64,000 bases of DNA from Thermotomaculum hydrothermale (GTDB taxonomy: Bacteria; Acidobacteriota; Holophagae; Thermotomaculales; Thermotomaculaceae): contig NZ_AP017470.1 of NCBI RefSeq assembly GCF_016592575.1, positions 1,553,501-1,617,500 of the forward strand, in the 5' to 3' direction. The number at the start of each line of letters is the position of its first letter. Position 1 is the first letter of the stretch. Below are positions 9,424 through 18,159 of this stretch, piece after piece. The position numbers and the translations under genes were made by a program. Below the pieces are notes generated by a model. That model ran no database searches. It was not told the DNA's origin and was given only the letters and a program-made list of their open reading frames with translations.

Positions 9424-10119
9424 TCATCTATCAATAACCATTGCCAAAGTTAAAAAATAAACTTTTTCCGCTATTTCTTCTCTTTTTAACAATTTTGAAA
9501 TTCTATTTACCGTTGCCCCTGTTGTAAACACATCGTCAACCAAAAGCAGACTTTTATACTGATGTTTGCTCCTTACCCTGAAAAAACTCTTTACAATTTT
9601 TCTCCTCTCTGAAGCTGTTTTTGTTGATGACAAAAGCTTTTTAAAAGGTTTTCTAGTGAAAACCAATTTTTTTAACGGAATTCCCAGACTGCTTGATAAA
9701 ATTTTCCCGATCTCCCTGGGAACTGAATATCCTCTTTTCAAATAATGGTAAATTGAAGAAGGAACATAAGTTAAAACCTCAATCTCCTTATCTTGCAAAA
9801 ACTCGTGTATTTGTAAATTAAAAGATTCAAGGATTTTCAGATATTCAATTTTATCCTTAAACTTTATACTATGAATAAGCGCTTTCCCACAATCATTATA
9901 GGGGAACAGAAAAAATCCCCCGTCAAACTCCCTCTTTTCTTTAAAACACCTTCCGCATATATTTGAACCAGAAGGCAAAGGAAAAGAGCAATACTTACAC
10001 CTTGATTCAAACTCAACTTTAGTTAAAGACCCAAGACATTCTTCACATAGACCAAATTTAATTCTCTTTACCACCTTTTTACAGCAATAACATTCAGGAT
10101 AAATTATCTTTTCAAGCAT
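9424..10119 (-). CDS. comF: ComF family phosphoribosyltransferase-like protein
   Basis: The 231-aa protein carries N-terminal zinc-finger cysteine pairs (CYCC near 11, CEEC near 26, CKYC near 41, CGRC near 55) and a C-terminal phosphoribosyltransferase fold with the PRPP loop LLLVDDVFTTGAT near 190. This arrangement is diagnostic for ComF/GntX proteins, which in several bacteria are needed for uptake of single-stranded DNA in natural transformation. Length is normal for the family. It stands alone and converges with the TonB-like gene; their stop codons are adjacent. No other competence genes are visible in the window, so a role in transformation here is family-level inference. Confidence 0.9.
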   Translation of the reverse strand: MLEKIIYPECYCCKKVVKRIKFGLCEECLGSLTKVEFESRCKYCSFPLPSGSNICGRCFKEKREFDGGFFLFPYNDCGKALIHSIKFKDKIEYLKILESFNLQIHEFLQDKEIEVLTYVPSSIYHYLKRGYSVPREIGKILSSSLGIPLKKLVFTRKPFKKLLSSTKTASERRKIVKSFFRVRSKHQYKSLLLVDDVFTTGATVNRISKLLKREEIAEKVYFLTLAMVIDR

Positions 10120-10184
10120 GTAAAAATTATAAAAAAAGTATTAGAAGATTAAAACAAAAATGAGGCTAAAAAGAAAAGAAATGT

Positions 10185-10865
10185 TTAACCGAAAAGCCTG
10201 TTTAAACTATTTTCAAGCTCAGAAACTTTATCTCCATTGTATTTTTTCAAAATTATATTTTTAAACTTATCAATATCTCCGCTGTACAGACTCTGAGCAA
10301 TGTCAAGAACAGAGTTTGCGTTTACTCCAAAAAAAGGGGAAATTGCAAGCAAAACCTTGTCCCTTTCAACATTACCGATAAAAACACCCTTTTTCCCTGC
10401 CTTAAAATTCAGAGAGTTAGCTATTATAAACCTTACCTTATGCTCTATCACTACCCTCAAATTCTCGTCAAGGTCATTTAAAAGGTTTGAAACAAACGCC
10501 TCAATATCTGGAGAATTATTTACGGCATCATTCCATATAACATTCATAGCCGCACCAAAATAAGGAGCAATTATATCTACAATTTTTGCCTTTAATTCTT
10601 CAGGAAAGTAAAATTTAAAGGCGGTAGTTTGTTTAACCTCTTTAAGCTTAGCTCCCTCTTTCAATCTGTTTAAAACAAAATCATGAAACTCGGAAATTAG
10701 CTGATTTAAATCCTGGCTTTCTTCAACCTTTTTTTTAAGTTTTTTTAACGCTTTACCGTCTTTAAAGATATTGCATATAATTGTTCCTGTTGCCTTGTAA
10801 TACTCAGTTTGCACATGGAAAACACTGTTGCCGAACTGTAAATTATCATTGTAAGAAACAACCAT
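10185..10865 (-). CDS. Hypothetical protein with N-terminal HVQTE motif
   Basis: The 226-aa protein has no signal peptide. Its first 20 residues end in SVFHVQTEYYKATG, which matches KVFHVQTEDKG at the start of the protein at 13303. This indicates a shared N-terminal module of about 30 residues used in different protein contexts. The rest is helical, rich in Leu, Asn and Lys, with no motif I recognise. The ATG is preceded by GGGAGGC. A following gap of about 65 bases separates it from comF on the same strand. Function unknown; the shared module may be a localisation or partner-binding tag. Confidence 0.65.
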   Translation of the reverse strand: MVVSYNDNLQFGNSVFHVQTEYYKATGTIICNIFKDGKALKKLKKKVEESQDLNQLISEFHDFVLNRLKEGAKLKEVKQTTAFKFYFPEELKAKIVDIIAPYFGAAMNVIWNDAVNNSPDIEAFVSNLLNDLDENLRVVIEHKVRFIIANSLNFKAGKKGVFIGNVERDKVLLAISPFFGVNANSVLDIAQSLYSGDIDKFKNIILKKYNGDKVSELENSLNRLFG

Positions 10866-10933
10866 AAATGCCTCCCATTAATATTTTAACACAAGAAAAA
10901 AAATGATTAAAAAACAAAAAAAAATAAGAACAA

Positions 10934-13057
10934 TTAAAAATTGATTAAAAATCTTTCAAAGGGAGGAAAAGTTATGCCTGTTTCAAAAAAGCCAAATTCA
11001 GGAATTCTTGTTTCTTTCATTCCCATAACACTTAATGCAAACTTCAGTGTATCCCTACCCTCAAAGTTAAAAACATCTCCATTAATTTCTATTTCAACCA
11101 CTTTATCCACTCCAACCTTTGCAAAAAACTCAGTATTTTCAAAATCTCTCCCCTTTGAAATAGAAAGAGGAACTTTAAAAACGCCCTGAGTTAAAGGAAA
11201 ATTGAGACAAAAAAAGTTTTTGTCCTGCAAAAAAAGTTTTATTGATTCTACTTTATCTCTTAAAGCAATAAGAAAATAAATGTTTTTTAAATCCTGGCCA
11301 AACATTATTTTTTCAACAGGTGTTTCACCCTCAAACATTGCCCCCCCTTTACCTTGAGGGGTAAACTCTCCTGCCCCATTCCATTCAAAGAAGTTTGTAA
11401 TTTCCCCATCTATGTCGGGAGAGATAAGAGAAACAGGCATTTTCGGTTTTGGCAATGATGTAGGCTTCTTTATAGGTGTTTTTAAAAATACAGGAACCTC
11501 TTCCCCTAAAAACCTGTACACATTTGACAGATGTTTTAAAAATAACAAATCAAACTTCTCCTGACCCTTTACCTTAAAATCATCTCCATACCACCAGAAC
11601 CAATCGCTACCCTCGGCTACCATCAACTCTTTTTTAGCCTTTTCAAGTAATACCTCATCTTCAAAACCTTTTGACTTCTCTTCAAAAAAGGCAGCAGTCC
11701 TTCCCAAATAAGACCATGCAGTATTCATTTCGTGATGCCCTATCCATATAGCAAAATTTGCATTAATCCATGAACCAGGCCAGATTGACTCTAAACGTTC
11801 TCCCCTAAAGCTTTCAACAACCTGATAAAAGGTTGAAGTTTCTGCAAAATTACTCCCCTCAATTCCTTCAAAGAGAGAAAAAAGAAAGTTTACCGCTAAA
11901 TCAGGATAAAACTCCCATGGATTTTCCCCGTCAAAGATAACAGGAACAATAACACCTTTATCCTTGTTAAAATTATAAATTTTCTCAATATGGGCTAAAA
12001 AATCCTTTACCGCATCATCTACTTTGAAATTGTAATAAACAAAGCCTATTTTGTCTGAAATCTCTCTATCTCTGAAAAAACACGACAATTTATCTCTAAA
12101 ACTATACGGTTTGTATAAAAACTCAAACTTATGCCTGTTTCCAAACCCACTCTTTTTTAAAATCTCTTCATCTGTTGCAATCCACTTTAACCCACAATCT
12201 GAAATCAATTCAAGGGCATCGTCTGAAACTGAGCCTTCAGACGGCCACATACCATAAGGCTTCTCTCCGAAAACCTCTTCAAAAAGCCTGATACCCTCAG
12301 TTACATGCATCCTTGCATGCTCAGGATATGAAAACTTTGGAGGAAAAGGTTTGTCAGGCAAACTAATTTTTCCAATATCAGAATCAATAATGAGGGGTAA
12401 AATAGGGTGAAAATAAGGGGAAATTGAAATCTCTATCTTTCCCTCTTTTAAAAGCTTTCTATAAAGGGGAATAATCCTTTTTAAAACCTTAAATTGAATA
12501 TCAACTATAAGCCTTATATCTTCTATTGAATAATTGCCCTGTTTCTCAAAAAGAGTTTTAAGCTCTTTAAACTCCCTTCTTGCAGCAAAACCAAACCATG
12601 AAAGGTTGAACAATGCCTGCAAATCCCTTAAATCTGAGTTTGTAAAATAGGAAAGCCTTTTCCTTAATTCATCCAAATCATCTGAGTCTCCCCTCAATTC
12701 AAAAAGCCTCTTGTAATTGGAATTAGGCTCAATAAAGTTTTTAAAATTCACCGAGAAAAAGTTGTCTATAAGAAAAAGTTTCTCATTATCACTCATTAAA
12801 GCAGGGTCTTTAAGTGTTAAATCAAGGTACAAATCACTTATCTTTCCCTCAGAATAAAGATTTATTTGCTCTATCAATGAGGGCACAAGGTTGACTGTTA
12901 TTTTAGTATTTTTAAGTTTATCAATAAGATAGGGGATATCATAATACCCCTTAATCCCGTGAAGCCTTACCCATGGCATTATAGCCTTTCCTTCTGCTAT
13001 ATCCACATAGTATGGCTGGTGCATATGAAATAAAAAAAGAATCTTTGCTTTACCCAT
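10934..13057 (-). CDS. Glycoside hydrolase family 57 (alpha-amylase/amylopullulanase type)
   Basis: The 707-aa enzyme lacks a signal peptide and is presumably cytoplasmic. The N-terminus ILFLFHMHQPYY is the first GH57 motif. YGMWPSEGSVSDDALELI near 270 carries the candidate nucleophile Glu. VPVIFDGENPWEFYPD near 375 carries the candidate acid/base Asp. NTAWSYLGRTAAFFEEKSK and EGSDWFWWYGDD follow, typical of the helical domain. Residues after about 545 form an extra beta-rich domain (LISPDIDGEITNFFEWNGAG onward), as in long amylopullulanases. It probably acts on stored alpha-glucan (glycogen). Start ATG 13057 has a GGAGTGG ribosome binding site. Confidence 0.92.
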   Translation of the reverse strand: MGKAKILFLFHMHQPYYVDIAEGKAIMPWVRLHGIKGYYDIPYLIDKLKNTKITVNLVPSLIEQINLYSEGKISDLYLDLTLKDPALMSDNEKLFLIDNFFSVNFKNFIEPNSNYKRLFELRGDSDDLDELRKRLSYFTNSDLRDLQALFNLSWFGFAARREFKELKTLFEKQGNYSIEDIRLIVDIQFKVLKRIIPLYRKLLKEGKIEISISPYFHPILPLIIDSDIGKISLPDKPFPPKFSYPEHARMHVTEGIRLFEEVFGEKPYGMWPSEGSVSDDALELISDCGLKWIATDEEILKKSGFGNRHKFEFLYKPYSFRDKLSCFFRDREISDKIGFVYYNFKVDDAVKDFLAHIEKIYNFNKDKGVIVPVIFDGENPWEFYPDLAVNFLFSLFEGIEGSNFAETSTFYQVVESFRGERLESIWPGSWINANFAIWIGHHEMNTAWSYLGRTAAFFEEKSKGFEDEVLLEKAKKELMVAEGSDWFWWYGDDFKVKGQEKFDLLFLKHLSNVYRFLGEEVPVFLKTPIKKPTSLPKPKMPVSLISPDIDGEITNFFEWNGAGEFTPQGKGGAMFEGETPVEKIMFGQDLKNIYFLIALRDKVESIKLFLQDKNFFCLNFPLTQGVFKVPLSISKGRDFENTEFFAKVGVDKVVEIEINGDVFNFEGRDTLKFALSVMGMKETRIPEFGFFETGITFPPFERFLINF

Positions 13058-13241
13058 CTACCACTCCTAACATTGCCATTTTATTATACCGCGATTAAAA
13101 AAATAATGACATTTCTGGTTGTTGTTAAAAAAGCTAATTAAAAAACATAAAAAAATCAACCAGGAAAAACACCGCACAACCGGAAATTGTTTATTTTTTA
13201 ATGATAGACATATCTCCCACATACCATAACCTTTTTTATTA

Positions 13242-13270
13242 TTTACATTCAAAACAAATAAATCTATAAT
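13242..13270 (+). promoter_or_regulatory. Strong sigma-70-type promoter
   Basis: TTTACA (13242-13247) and a perfect TATAAT (13265-13270) are separated by 17 bases. It sits 33 bases before the ATG of the HVQTE protein at 13303 and would drive the 13303-14354 gene pair. The rest of the 13058-13241 gap is AT-rich with no other structure that I see. Confidence 0.7.
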
Positions 13271-13302
13271 AAGTTAGATAAAAGTTTTTGCGAAGGGGAA
13301 GC

Positions 13303-13950
13303 ATGATTACAGGGTTTAATACTGATGTAAAGCACGCAGGCAAGGTGTTTCATGTGCAGACTGAAGACAAGGGAATAAATAACCCCCGCATAGAAACCCT
13401 TATCTATGTTGGCGGACAGATTCTTGACTCTATAAGGCAGGATTACTCTGACAAGATAAAAGATGGATATAATGAAGACTTGATAACTCAAATGATGGAA
13501 GAGCAACACCAGAAGGTTATAAGGGATATTAAAACCGGAAAGTACGATACAGACAATGAAGAGATTGAAAACATTATTTCAAATAAAAACCTTGATGATG
13601 TTGTTCTTGAATACCTGCTTGCCACAACCTTCAAAGATGATTTAGTGCTTCTTTTAGATGAAGAGGGAATGGAATTTTACGACAATTCAGATGTTGAAAT
13701 TACTGTAAACGCTTACAACAGAGAGTCTTACAATGGAATTCCAAAAACAAAAATTTTAATTAAGATTTTAAGCCTTGATACAAACCCAGCTCTCCTTGCA
13801 GAGGGGTATACAGATAATGATGGGAAATTTAAAGCAAAGTTTAAAATTCCTGAATTACCAGATGGAGTTTATACCCTGCTTATTGAGGGGGAGCATCCTG
13901 AAATAGGCAAATCCCAGATTAAGTACATAATCAAGAAAAAGAGGAAGTAA
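13303..13950 (+). CDS. HVQTED-motif protein with C-terminal Ig-like/beta-sandwich domain
   Basis: The 215-aa protein begins MITGFNTDVKHAGKVFHVQT, an N-terminal module I have seen at the start of uncharacterised acidobacterial and deltaproteobacterial proteins; it is shared with the gene at 10185-10865. The middle (about 55-110) is helical and acidic. Residues about 120-205 form a beta-rich domain (DVEITVNAYNRESYNGIPKT, then GYTDNDGKFKAKFKIPELPD and GVYTLLIEGE), like a bacterial Ig or carboxypeptidase-regulatory-like fold. No signal peptide. The start is ATG 13303, after AAGGGGAAG; an upstream in-frame TTG at 13288 would place that site inside the gene. Function unknown. Confidence 0.75.
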   Translation: MITGFNTDVKHAGKVFHVQTEDKGINNPRIETLIYVGGQILDSIRQDYSDKIKDGYNEDLITQMMEEQHQKVIRDIKTGKYDTDNEEIENIISNKNLDDVVLEYLLATTFKDDLVLLLDEEGMEFYDNSDVEITVNAYNRESYNGIPKTKILIKILSLDTNPALLAEGYTDNDGKFKAKFKIPELPDGVYTLLIEGEHPEIGKSQIKYIIKKKRK

Positions 13951-14354
13951 TGACAAAAGAAAAACTTGAGTTTGAAGACTATAAATACCTGATTTTTGCG
14001 TGGCTTTTTCCTGGATTGGGGCATTACCTTTTAGGATTAAAGAAAAAGGCCTACATTTTAGGCGGAATTGTAATCTTTATGATAGCATACGGCCTTTACT
14101 TAAAAGGGCATATTTACACCCCCTCAGACCAGTTGCAATTATTTCAATTAGGCTCTTTATTTGAATTGGGGATGGGGCCTGTTTACTTTATACTTTCCTT
14201 CACTCCATTGAGAGAGGGTGTTGTTAAATCCTTCACCTTTGAATACGGCACTTCATTTATTCTTACAGGGGCTATTCTAAATTACTTTGCAATAATTGAT
14301 GTTGCAGACCATATTTTAGGAAGGCATAAAGACTCAATCTGGGAAGAGAAATAA
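13950..14354 (+). CDS. Small membrane protein, DUF6677-like
   Basis: The 134-aa protein has a cytoplasmic N-terminus and four hydrophobic helices (about 15-30, 33-50, 70-95 and 105-125). The first is YLIFAWLFPGLGHYLLGLKK, a pattern shared with TM2-like and DUF6677 proteins, which I associate with Acidobacteriota. The ATG overlaps the TAA of the preceding HVQTE gene by one base, so the two are co-transcribed and probably translationally coupled. No catalytic residues are apparent. The family name is from memory and moderately secure. Confidence 0.65.
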   Translation: MTKEKLEFEDYKYLIFAWLFPGLGHYLLGLKKKAYILGGIVIFMIAYGLYLKGHIYTPSDQLQLFQLGSLFELGMGPVYFILSFTPLREGVVKSFTFEYGTSFILTGAILNYFAIIDVADHILGRHKDSIWEEK

Positions 14355-14408
14355 AAGTTTAAAAAAAAGTAAAAATTTGCCTCAAATCAAAAATCTATCC
14401 TTTTTCTG

Positions 14409-14417
14409 TGCTATAAT
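14409..14417 (+). promoter_or_regulatory. Extended -10 promoter of mrp
   Basis: TGCTATAAT at 14409-14417 is an extended -10 element (TGN plus a perfect TATAAT). The -35 region is weak. It lies 33 bases before the mrp ATG, which has TGGAGG as ribosome binding site. Confidence 0.6.
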
Positions 14418-14449
14418 CAATCGGAAAATTTAGTATTCTGGAGGTTCAA

Positions 14450-15490
14450 ATGGTTAAAGTTTCAAGAATAGACATTTATGAAAAGTTAGATAAAGTTATT
14501 ATCCCGGGCGCAAATGTTTCGCTTGTAAAATATAAGGGGATTAGAGGCCTTGAAATTGACGAAGACGGAAATGTTGACATCAAAGTTGAGGTACCAAAGC
14601 AGGCTGAAAACAATTTAAAAGAGCTTGAAGAAAGTGTTGTTAAAGCAATAAAATCTGTTGAAAATGTGAAAGAGGTTAAGGTTAATATCTCTGTCAACGA
14701 AAAGCCTTACGGTACAGTTGAGTTTAAAAACCTTATCCCAAATGTAAAATTCCCCATACTTATAGGAAGCGGCAAAGGCGGAGTTGGGAAATCAACTGTA
14801 TCATCAAACCTTGCAATAGCAATGGCAAAATTAGGGCATAAAGTTGGGCTTTTAGACGCTGATTTTTACGGCCCAAGCATTGCTATGATGTTTGGCATAA
14901 AGGAAGAGCCTGTTGTAAATGAAAAAGAAAAACTTGTACCCTTTGAAAAATTCGGGGTAAAGGTTATGTCTTTAGGCTTTCTTTTAGAAGAGGATACCCC
15001 GGTAATCTGGAGAGGCCCTCTCTTAATGAAGGCATTGACACAGTTTCTTGAAGATGTGGAATGGGGAGAACTTGATTACCTTTTAATAGACCTGCCTCCT
15101 GGAACCGGAGACATTCAACTATCCCTTGCGCAAAATGTTAAGGTAAAGGGGGCAATAGCAGTTACCACTCCTCAGGATGTTGCGCTTTTAGATGTTAAAA
15201 AGGCTGTTACAATGTTTGAAAAATTAAACATTCCAGTTATGGGTGTTATTGAGAATATGAGTTACTTTATCTGCCACAACTGCGGAACAAAGCACTTTAT
15301 TTTCAGTGGAAATGAGATGGATACTGGTGATAAATTAGGGCTTCCTGTTTTAGGAAGAATACCAATTGACTCTGCTATTAGAGAAGGTGGCGATAAAGGA
15401 TTGCCAATAGTAGTTGGGTACCCTGAATCCCCTGTTACAAAGGAATTTTTAGAAACGGCAAAGATAATTGCGGAGAAAAGCGGTTTATAA
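14450..15490 (+). CDS. mrp: Mrp/ApbC family P-loop ATPase (Fe-S cluster carrier)
   Basis: The 346-aa protein begins with a MIP18/FeS-assembly-P type domain (about 1-85) and continues with a Mrp/NBP35 ATPase. The deviant Walker A GSGKGGVGKSTVSSNLA (about 105) and DLPPGTGDIQLSL (about 205) are diagnostic. The CHNCG pair (about 275) is the CXXC that binds a bridging Fe-S cluster in dimers. Mrp proteins load Fe-S clusters into apoproteins in the cytoplasm, which suits an organism with many redox proteins. It has its own promoter. The tRNA-Sec gene begins 30 bases after its stop and may be read from the same transcript. Confidence 0.93.
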   Translation: MVKVSRIDIYEKLDKVIIPGANVSLVKYKGIRGLEIDEDGNVDIKVEVPKQAENNLKELEESVVKAIKSVENVKEVKVNISVNEKPYGTVEFKNLIPNVKFPILIGSGKGGVGKSTVSSNLAIAMAKLGHKVGLLDADFYGPSIAMMFGIKEEPVVNEKEKLVPFEKFGVKVMSLGFLLEEDTPVIWRGPLLMKALTQFLEDVEWGELDYLLIDLPPGTGDIQLSLAQNVKVKGAIAVTTPQDVALLDVKKAVTMFEKLNIPVMGVIENMSYFICHNCGTKHFIFSGNEMDTGDKLGLPVLGRIPIDSAIREGGDKGLPIVVGYPESPVTKEFLETAKIIAEKSGL

Positions 15491-15519
15491 TATAATTTAC
15501 TGAAAGGTTTATACCTTAC

Positions 15520-15617
15520 GGAAGCGAATGGGGGCTGGTGTCCCCCCCGGTCTTCAAAACCGGTGGGCCTATACGGGGGTATAGGTCGGTGGGTTCGATT
15601 CCCACGCGCTTCCGCCA
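15520..15617 (+). tRNA. selC: Selenocysteine tRNA, anticodon TCA
   Basis: The acceptor GGAAGCG (15520-15526) pairs with CGCTTCC (15607-15613), followed by discriminator G and an encoded CCA. The D arm has a long GGGGG/CCCCC stem. The anticodon stem CCGGT/ACCGG encloses loop CTTCAAA, anticodon TCA at 15554-15556. A long variable arm CCTATAC/GTATAGG is followed by a T arm GTGGG-TTCGATT-CCCAC. The GGTTCGATTCC T loop, the oversized variable arm, the extended D stem and the TCA anticodon are the tRNA-Sec hallmarks. With CCA excluded it is 95 nt. It implies that UGA is decoded as selenocysteine in this organism (selA, selB and selD must lie outside the window). Confidence 0.96.
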
Positions 15618-15638
15618 TTTTAATCCCAGAGGTTTAAT

Positions 15639-16493
15639 ATGAAAAAAACATTTTTATGGATTCTTGCTTTTTTGATTACAGTAACCCTTGCCATATATCA
15701 AAAAAGAACAGGGCCAACCTACCCTGTTTCAGGGCATTTAAAGATTGACGGCGTAAAAATTGACTATACCTTTAACAGAAGCCACGGGGGGCCTGGAGAC
15801 CAGGAGGTAAGCATTTTCCTTGAAGGGGACAAACCTATCTCAGCCTATCTTGTTTACAAAAGGTACAGGGTTAAAGAAGACTGGGTGGAAGTGAAAATGC
15901 AAAAAATAGGCAAAAATTACACAGCATTTTTGCCCCACCAGCCACCAGCAGGAAAGTTAGAATACTATGTTAAGGTAAATATTGACGGAAAGTACTACAG
16001 TATCCCTGCAAAAAGCGTGGTTACCAGGTTTAAGGGTGCCGTGCCATTATACATTCTCATTCCCCACATAATCTTTATGTTTTCTTCATTACTGTTGTGT
16101 GTAAGGATTGGGCTTGCTTTAATATTCAAAGAGCCATACAAAAACCTTGTTTACACCTGTGTGGGATTATTCTTCATTGGTGGGTTAATTTTAGGCCCAA
16201 TTGTTCAAAAATTTGCCTTTGGGGAATTGTGGACAGGCATTCCCTTTGGCTGGGATTTAACTGACAATAAAACACTTATTGCCTTTTTATTCTGGCTTCC
16301 GGCACTTTTCTTTTTAAAGAGAGAATACTCAAAGAGAAGCATTGTCTCAACAGCAATAGCCATAATTGTAATGTTTTCAATATATCTAATCCCCCACTCT
16401 GTCTGGGGTTCTGAATTTGATTACTCAAAGAATCAGATAACAACAGGAAAGAAACCTGCTGTTATTGAAACAAATGAAGGGGAAAACCAATGA
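15639..16493 (+). CDS. Hypothetical membrane protein (284 aa)
   Basis: An N-terminal membrane anchor (about 4-20) is followed by a soluble beta-rich domain (about 25-130; GHLKIDGVKIDYTFNRSHGG, VKEDWVEVKM) and four C-terminal helices (about 135-160, 168-190, 208-225 and 232-250). The soluble part probably lies outside the cytoplasmic membrane and resembles an Ig-like or adhesin-type fold. I do not recognise a named family. It starts after AGAGGTTTAAT, 22 bases downstream of the tRNA-Sec. Its TGA overlaps the epimerase ATG by four bases, so it is the first gene of the run that continues to cmoA. Confidence 0.7.
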   Translation: MKKTFLWILAFLITVTLAIYQKRTGPTYPVSGHLKIDGVKIDYTFNRSHGGPGDQEVSIFLEGDKPISAYLVYKRYRVKEDWVEVKMQKIGKNYTAFLPHQPPAGKLEYYVKVNIDGKYYSIPAKSVVTRFKGAVPLYILIPHIIFMFSSLLLCVRIGLALIFKEPYKNLVYTCVGLFFIGGLILGPIVQKFAFGELWTGIPFGWDLTDNKTLIAFLFWLPALFFLKREYSKRSIVSTAIAIIVMFSIYLIPHSVWGSEFDYSKNQITTGKKPAVIETNEGENQ

Positions 16494-17461
16494 AAATACT
16501 TGTTACAGGGTGTGCCGGCTTTATTGGAAGCCAGACTGCAAAACTTTTTCTTGAAAACGGGTATGAGGTAATTGGTGTTGATAATTTAAACGATTACTAT
16601 GACCCTAAATTGAAGGAGTACAGGCTAAAATTTTTGAAAGAGCACAACAACTTTACCTTTTACAAGCTTGACATTGAAAAAACAGAGGATGTAAACAGCC
16701 TTTTTGAAAATCATAAAATAACTCACATAGTAAACCTTGCTGCAAGGGCCGGGGTGCGCTATTCAATTGAAAACCCCTATGTTTATTCCCTGACAAACAC
16801 TTACGGTACATTAAACCTTCTTGAAGCAGGGAAAAAAAAGGGTATTGAAAAGTTTGTACTTGCTTCAACATCTTCCCTTTATGCCGGCCAGAAAATGCCA
16901 TTTAAAGAGGATTTACCGGTAAACGAACCAATTTCTCCCTATGCTGCATCAAAAAAGGGTGCTGAGGCAATGTGCTATTCATACCATCATCTTTACGGCG
17001 TTGACACAACAATATTGAGATACTTCACAGTTTACGGGCCTGCTGGCAGGCCTGATATGGCATACTTCAGGTTTATTTACTGGATAGACAACAATATGCC
17101 AATAACTCTCTTTGGAGACGGCACACAAAGCAGGGATTTTACCTTTATAACCGACATAGCAAGGGGCACATTTAAAGCAACCTTAACAAAAACAGGCTAT
17201 GAAATTATAAATTTGGGAAACGACAACCCGAAAAAGTTAAACTATATGATTGAATTGATAGAAAAGGGGTTAAACAAAAAGACTAAAATTGATTACAAAC
17301 CATTCCACAAAGCAGATATGAAAGACACCTGGGCAAATGTTGAAAAGGCGAAAGAGATTTTAAACTGGCAGGCTAAAGTTAGCCTTGAAGAGGGAATAGA
17401 AAAAACGGTTAAGTGGTATATTGAAAACAGAGATTTTGTTAATTCCCTGGAGATAAAATGA
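16490..17461 (+). CDS. NAD-dependent sugar-nucleotide epimerase (UDP-glucuronate 4-epimerase-like)
   Basis: The 323-aa extended short-chain dehydrogenase has an N-terminal Rossmann motif VTGCAGFIGSQTAKLFLENG, the catalytic Ser region LASTSSLYAG and the YAASKKGAE Tyr-Lys pair near 150. VDNLNDYYDPKLKEYRL and VYGPAGRPDMAYFRF match UDP-glucuronate 4-epimerases and related WbpP/CapI enzymes more than GalE. It would supply a sugar nucleotide for envelope polysaccharide. The start overlaps the preceding gene by four bases and the stop overlaps fetA by four bases. UDP-glucose or UDP-GlcNAc epimerase activity is a possible alternative. Confidence 0.88.
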   Translation: MKILVTGCAGFIGSQTAKLFLENGYEVIGVDNLNDYYDPKLKEYRLKFLKEHNNFTFYKLDIEKTEDVNSLFENHKITHIVNLAARAGVRYSIENPYVYSLTNTYGTLNLLEAGKKKGIEKFVLASTSSLYAGQKMPFKEDLPVNEPISPYAASKKGAEAMCYSYHHLYGVDTTILRYFTVYGPAGRPDMAYFRFIYWIDNNMPITLFGDGTQSRDFTFITDIARGTFKATLTKTGYEIINLGNDNPKKLNYMIELIEKGLNKKTKIDYKPFHKADMKDTWANVEKAKEILNWQAKVSLEEGIEKTVKWYIENRDFVNSLEIK

Positions 17462-18159
17462 GTACACCGATTTTTCGCTTTGAAAATGTTTATCTTGAAA
17501 AGGAAAACAAAACAATTCTTGAAAATATAAACCTTGAAATTTATCCCAATGAATTTTTTGTAATTTTAGGTGAAAACGGAAGCGGTAAATCATCCCTTTT
17601 AAAACTATTCAACAGGCTTGAAATAAACACAAAGGGAAAAATATTCTTTAAAGACAGGCCAATTGAGGAAATTCCAATTCACGAGTTGAGAGAAAGGGTG
17701 ATTATGATTTTGCAGGGGGCAACACTTTTTGAGGGAAAGGTAAAAAATGTGCTTGAAACATATATTGAAAAATTAAAATTGAAATACACTCCGAAACAGA
17801 TACTTGACATAATGGGGCTTGATTACTCAAACCTTGAAAAGAAAACGGAAAATCTATCAGGGGGAGAGGGGCAATTAATAGCAATATCCCTTGCAATAGC
17901 AAAAGACCCTGAAGTTTTACTTCTTGACGAAATAACATCAGCCTTGTCAATTACAATGGGAGCTTTGGTTAGAAAAAAAATGAAAGAGTTGCAAAAGCAG
18001 GGAAAAACAATTATCTGTATAACCCACAACATGGAAAATGCTGTTGAGGTTGGGGAAAGAGGGGTATTCTTAAAAGACGGGCAAATTGTAAAGATGGGGA
18101 AAATCAAAGAGTTAATTGAATGCTTTGGAAAGGATGAATCACAATGTACGAAAAGGTAA
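17458..18159 (+). CDS. fetA: ABC transporter ATP-binding protein, FetA (YbbL) type
   Basis: The 233-aa ABC ATPase has Walker A GENGSGKSSLLKLF (near 35), Q-loop MILQGATLFEGKV, signature LSGGEGQLIA (near 138), Walker B VLLLDEITSAL and switch His in ITHNMENA. It is followed, with a 16-base overlap, by a UPF0014 permease. This pair is the FetAB (YbbLM) arrangement, implicated in E. coli in iron export and peroxide resistance. The LDEITSALS sequence and the short length fit FetA rather than a sugar or phosphate importer. Iron-export function is inference from E. coli. Confidence 0.85.
   Translation: MSTPIFRFENVYLEKENKTILENINLEIYPNEFFVILGENGSGKSSLLKLFNRLEINTKGKIFFKDRPIEEIPIHELRERVIMILQGATLFEGKVKNVLETYIEKLKLKYTPKQILDIMGLDYSNLEKKTENLSGGEGQLIAISLAIAKDPEVLLLDEITSALSITMGALVRKKMKELQKQGKTIICITHNMENAVEVGERGVFLKDGQIVKMGKIKELIECFGKDESQCTKR

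Noticed and set aside
13288..13302. TTG start extending the HVQTE protein by five codons
   Set aside because: The Shine-Dalgarno sequence AAGGGGAAG would then be coding. ATG 13303 has correct spacing and aligns with the related N-terminus.
15520..15617. tRNA as a phage or island attachment site
   Set aside because: No integrase or partial repeat of the tRNA 3' end is seen nearby.
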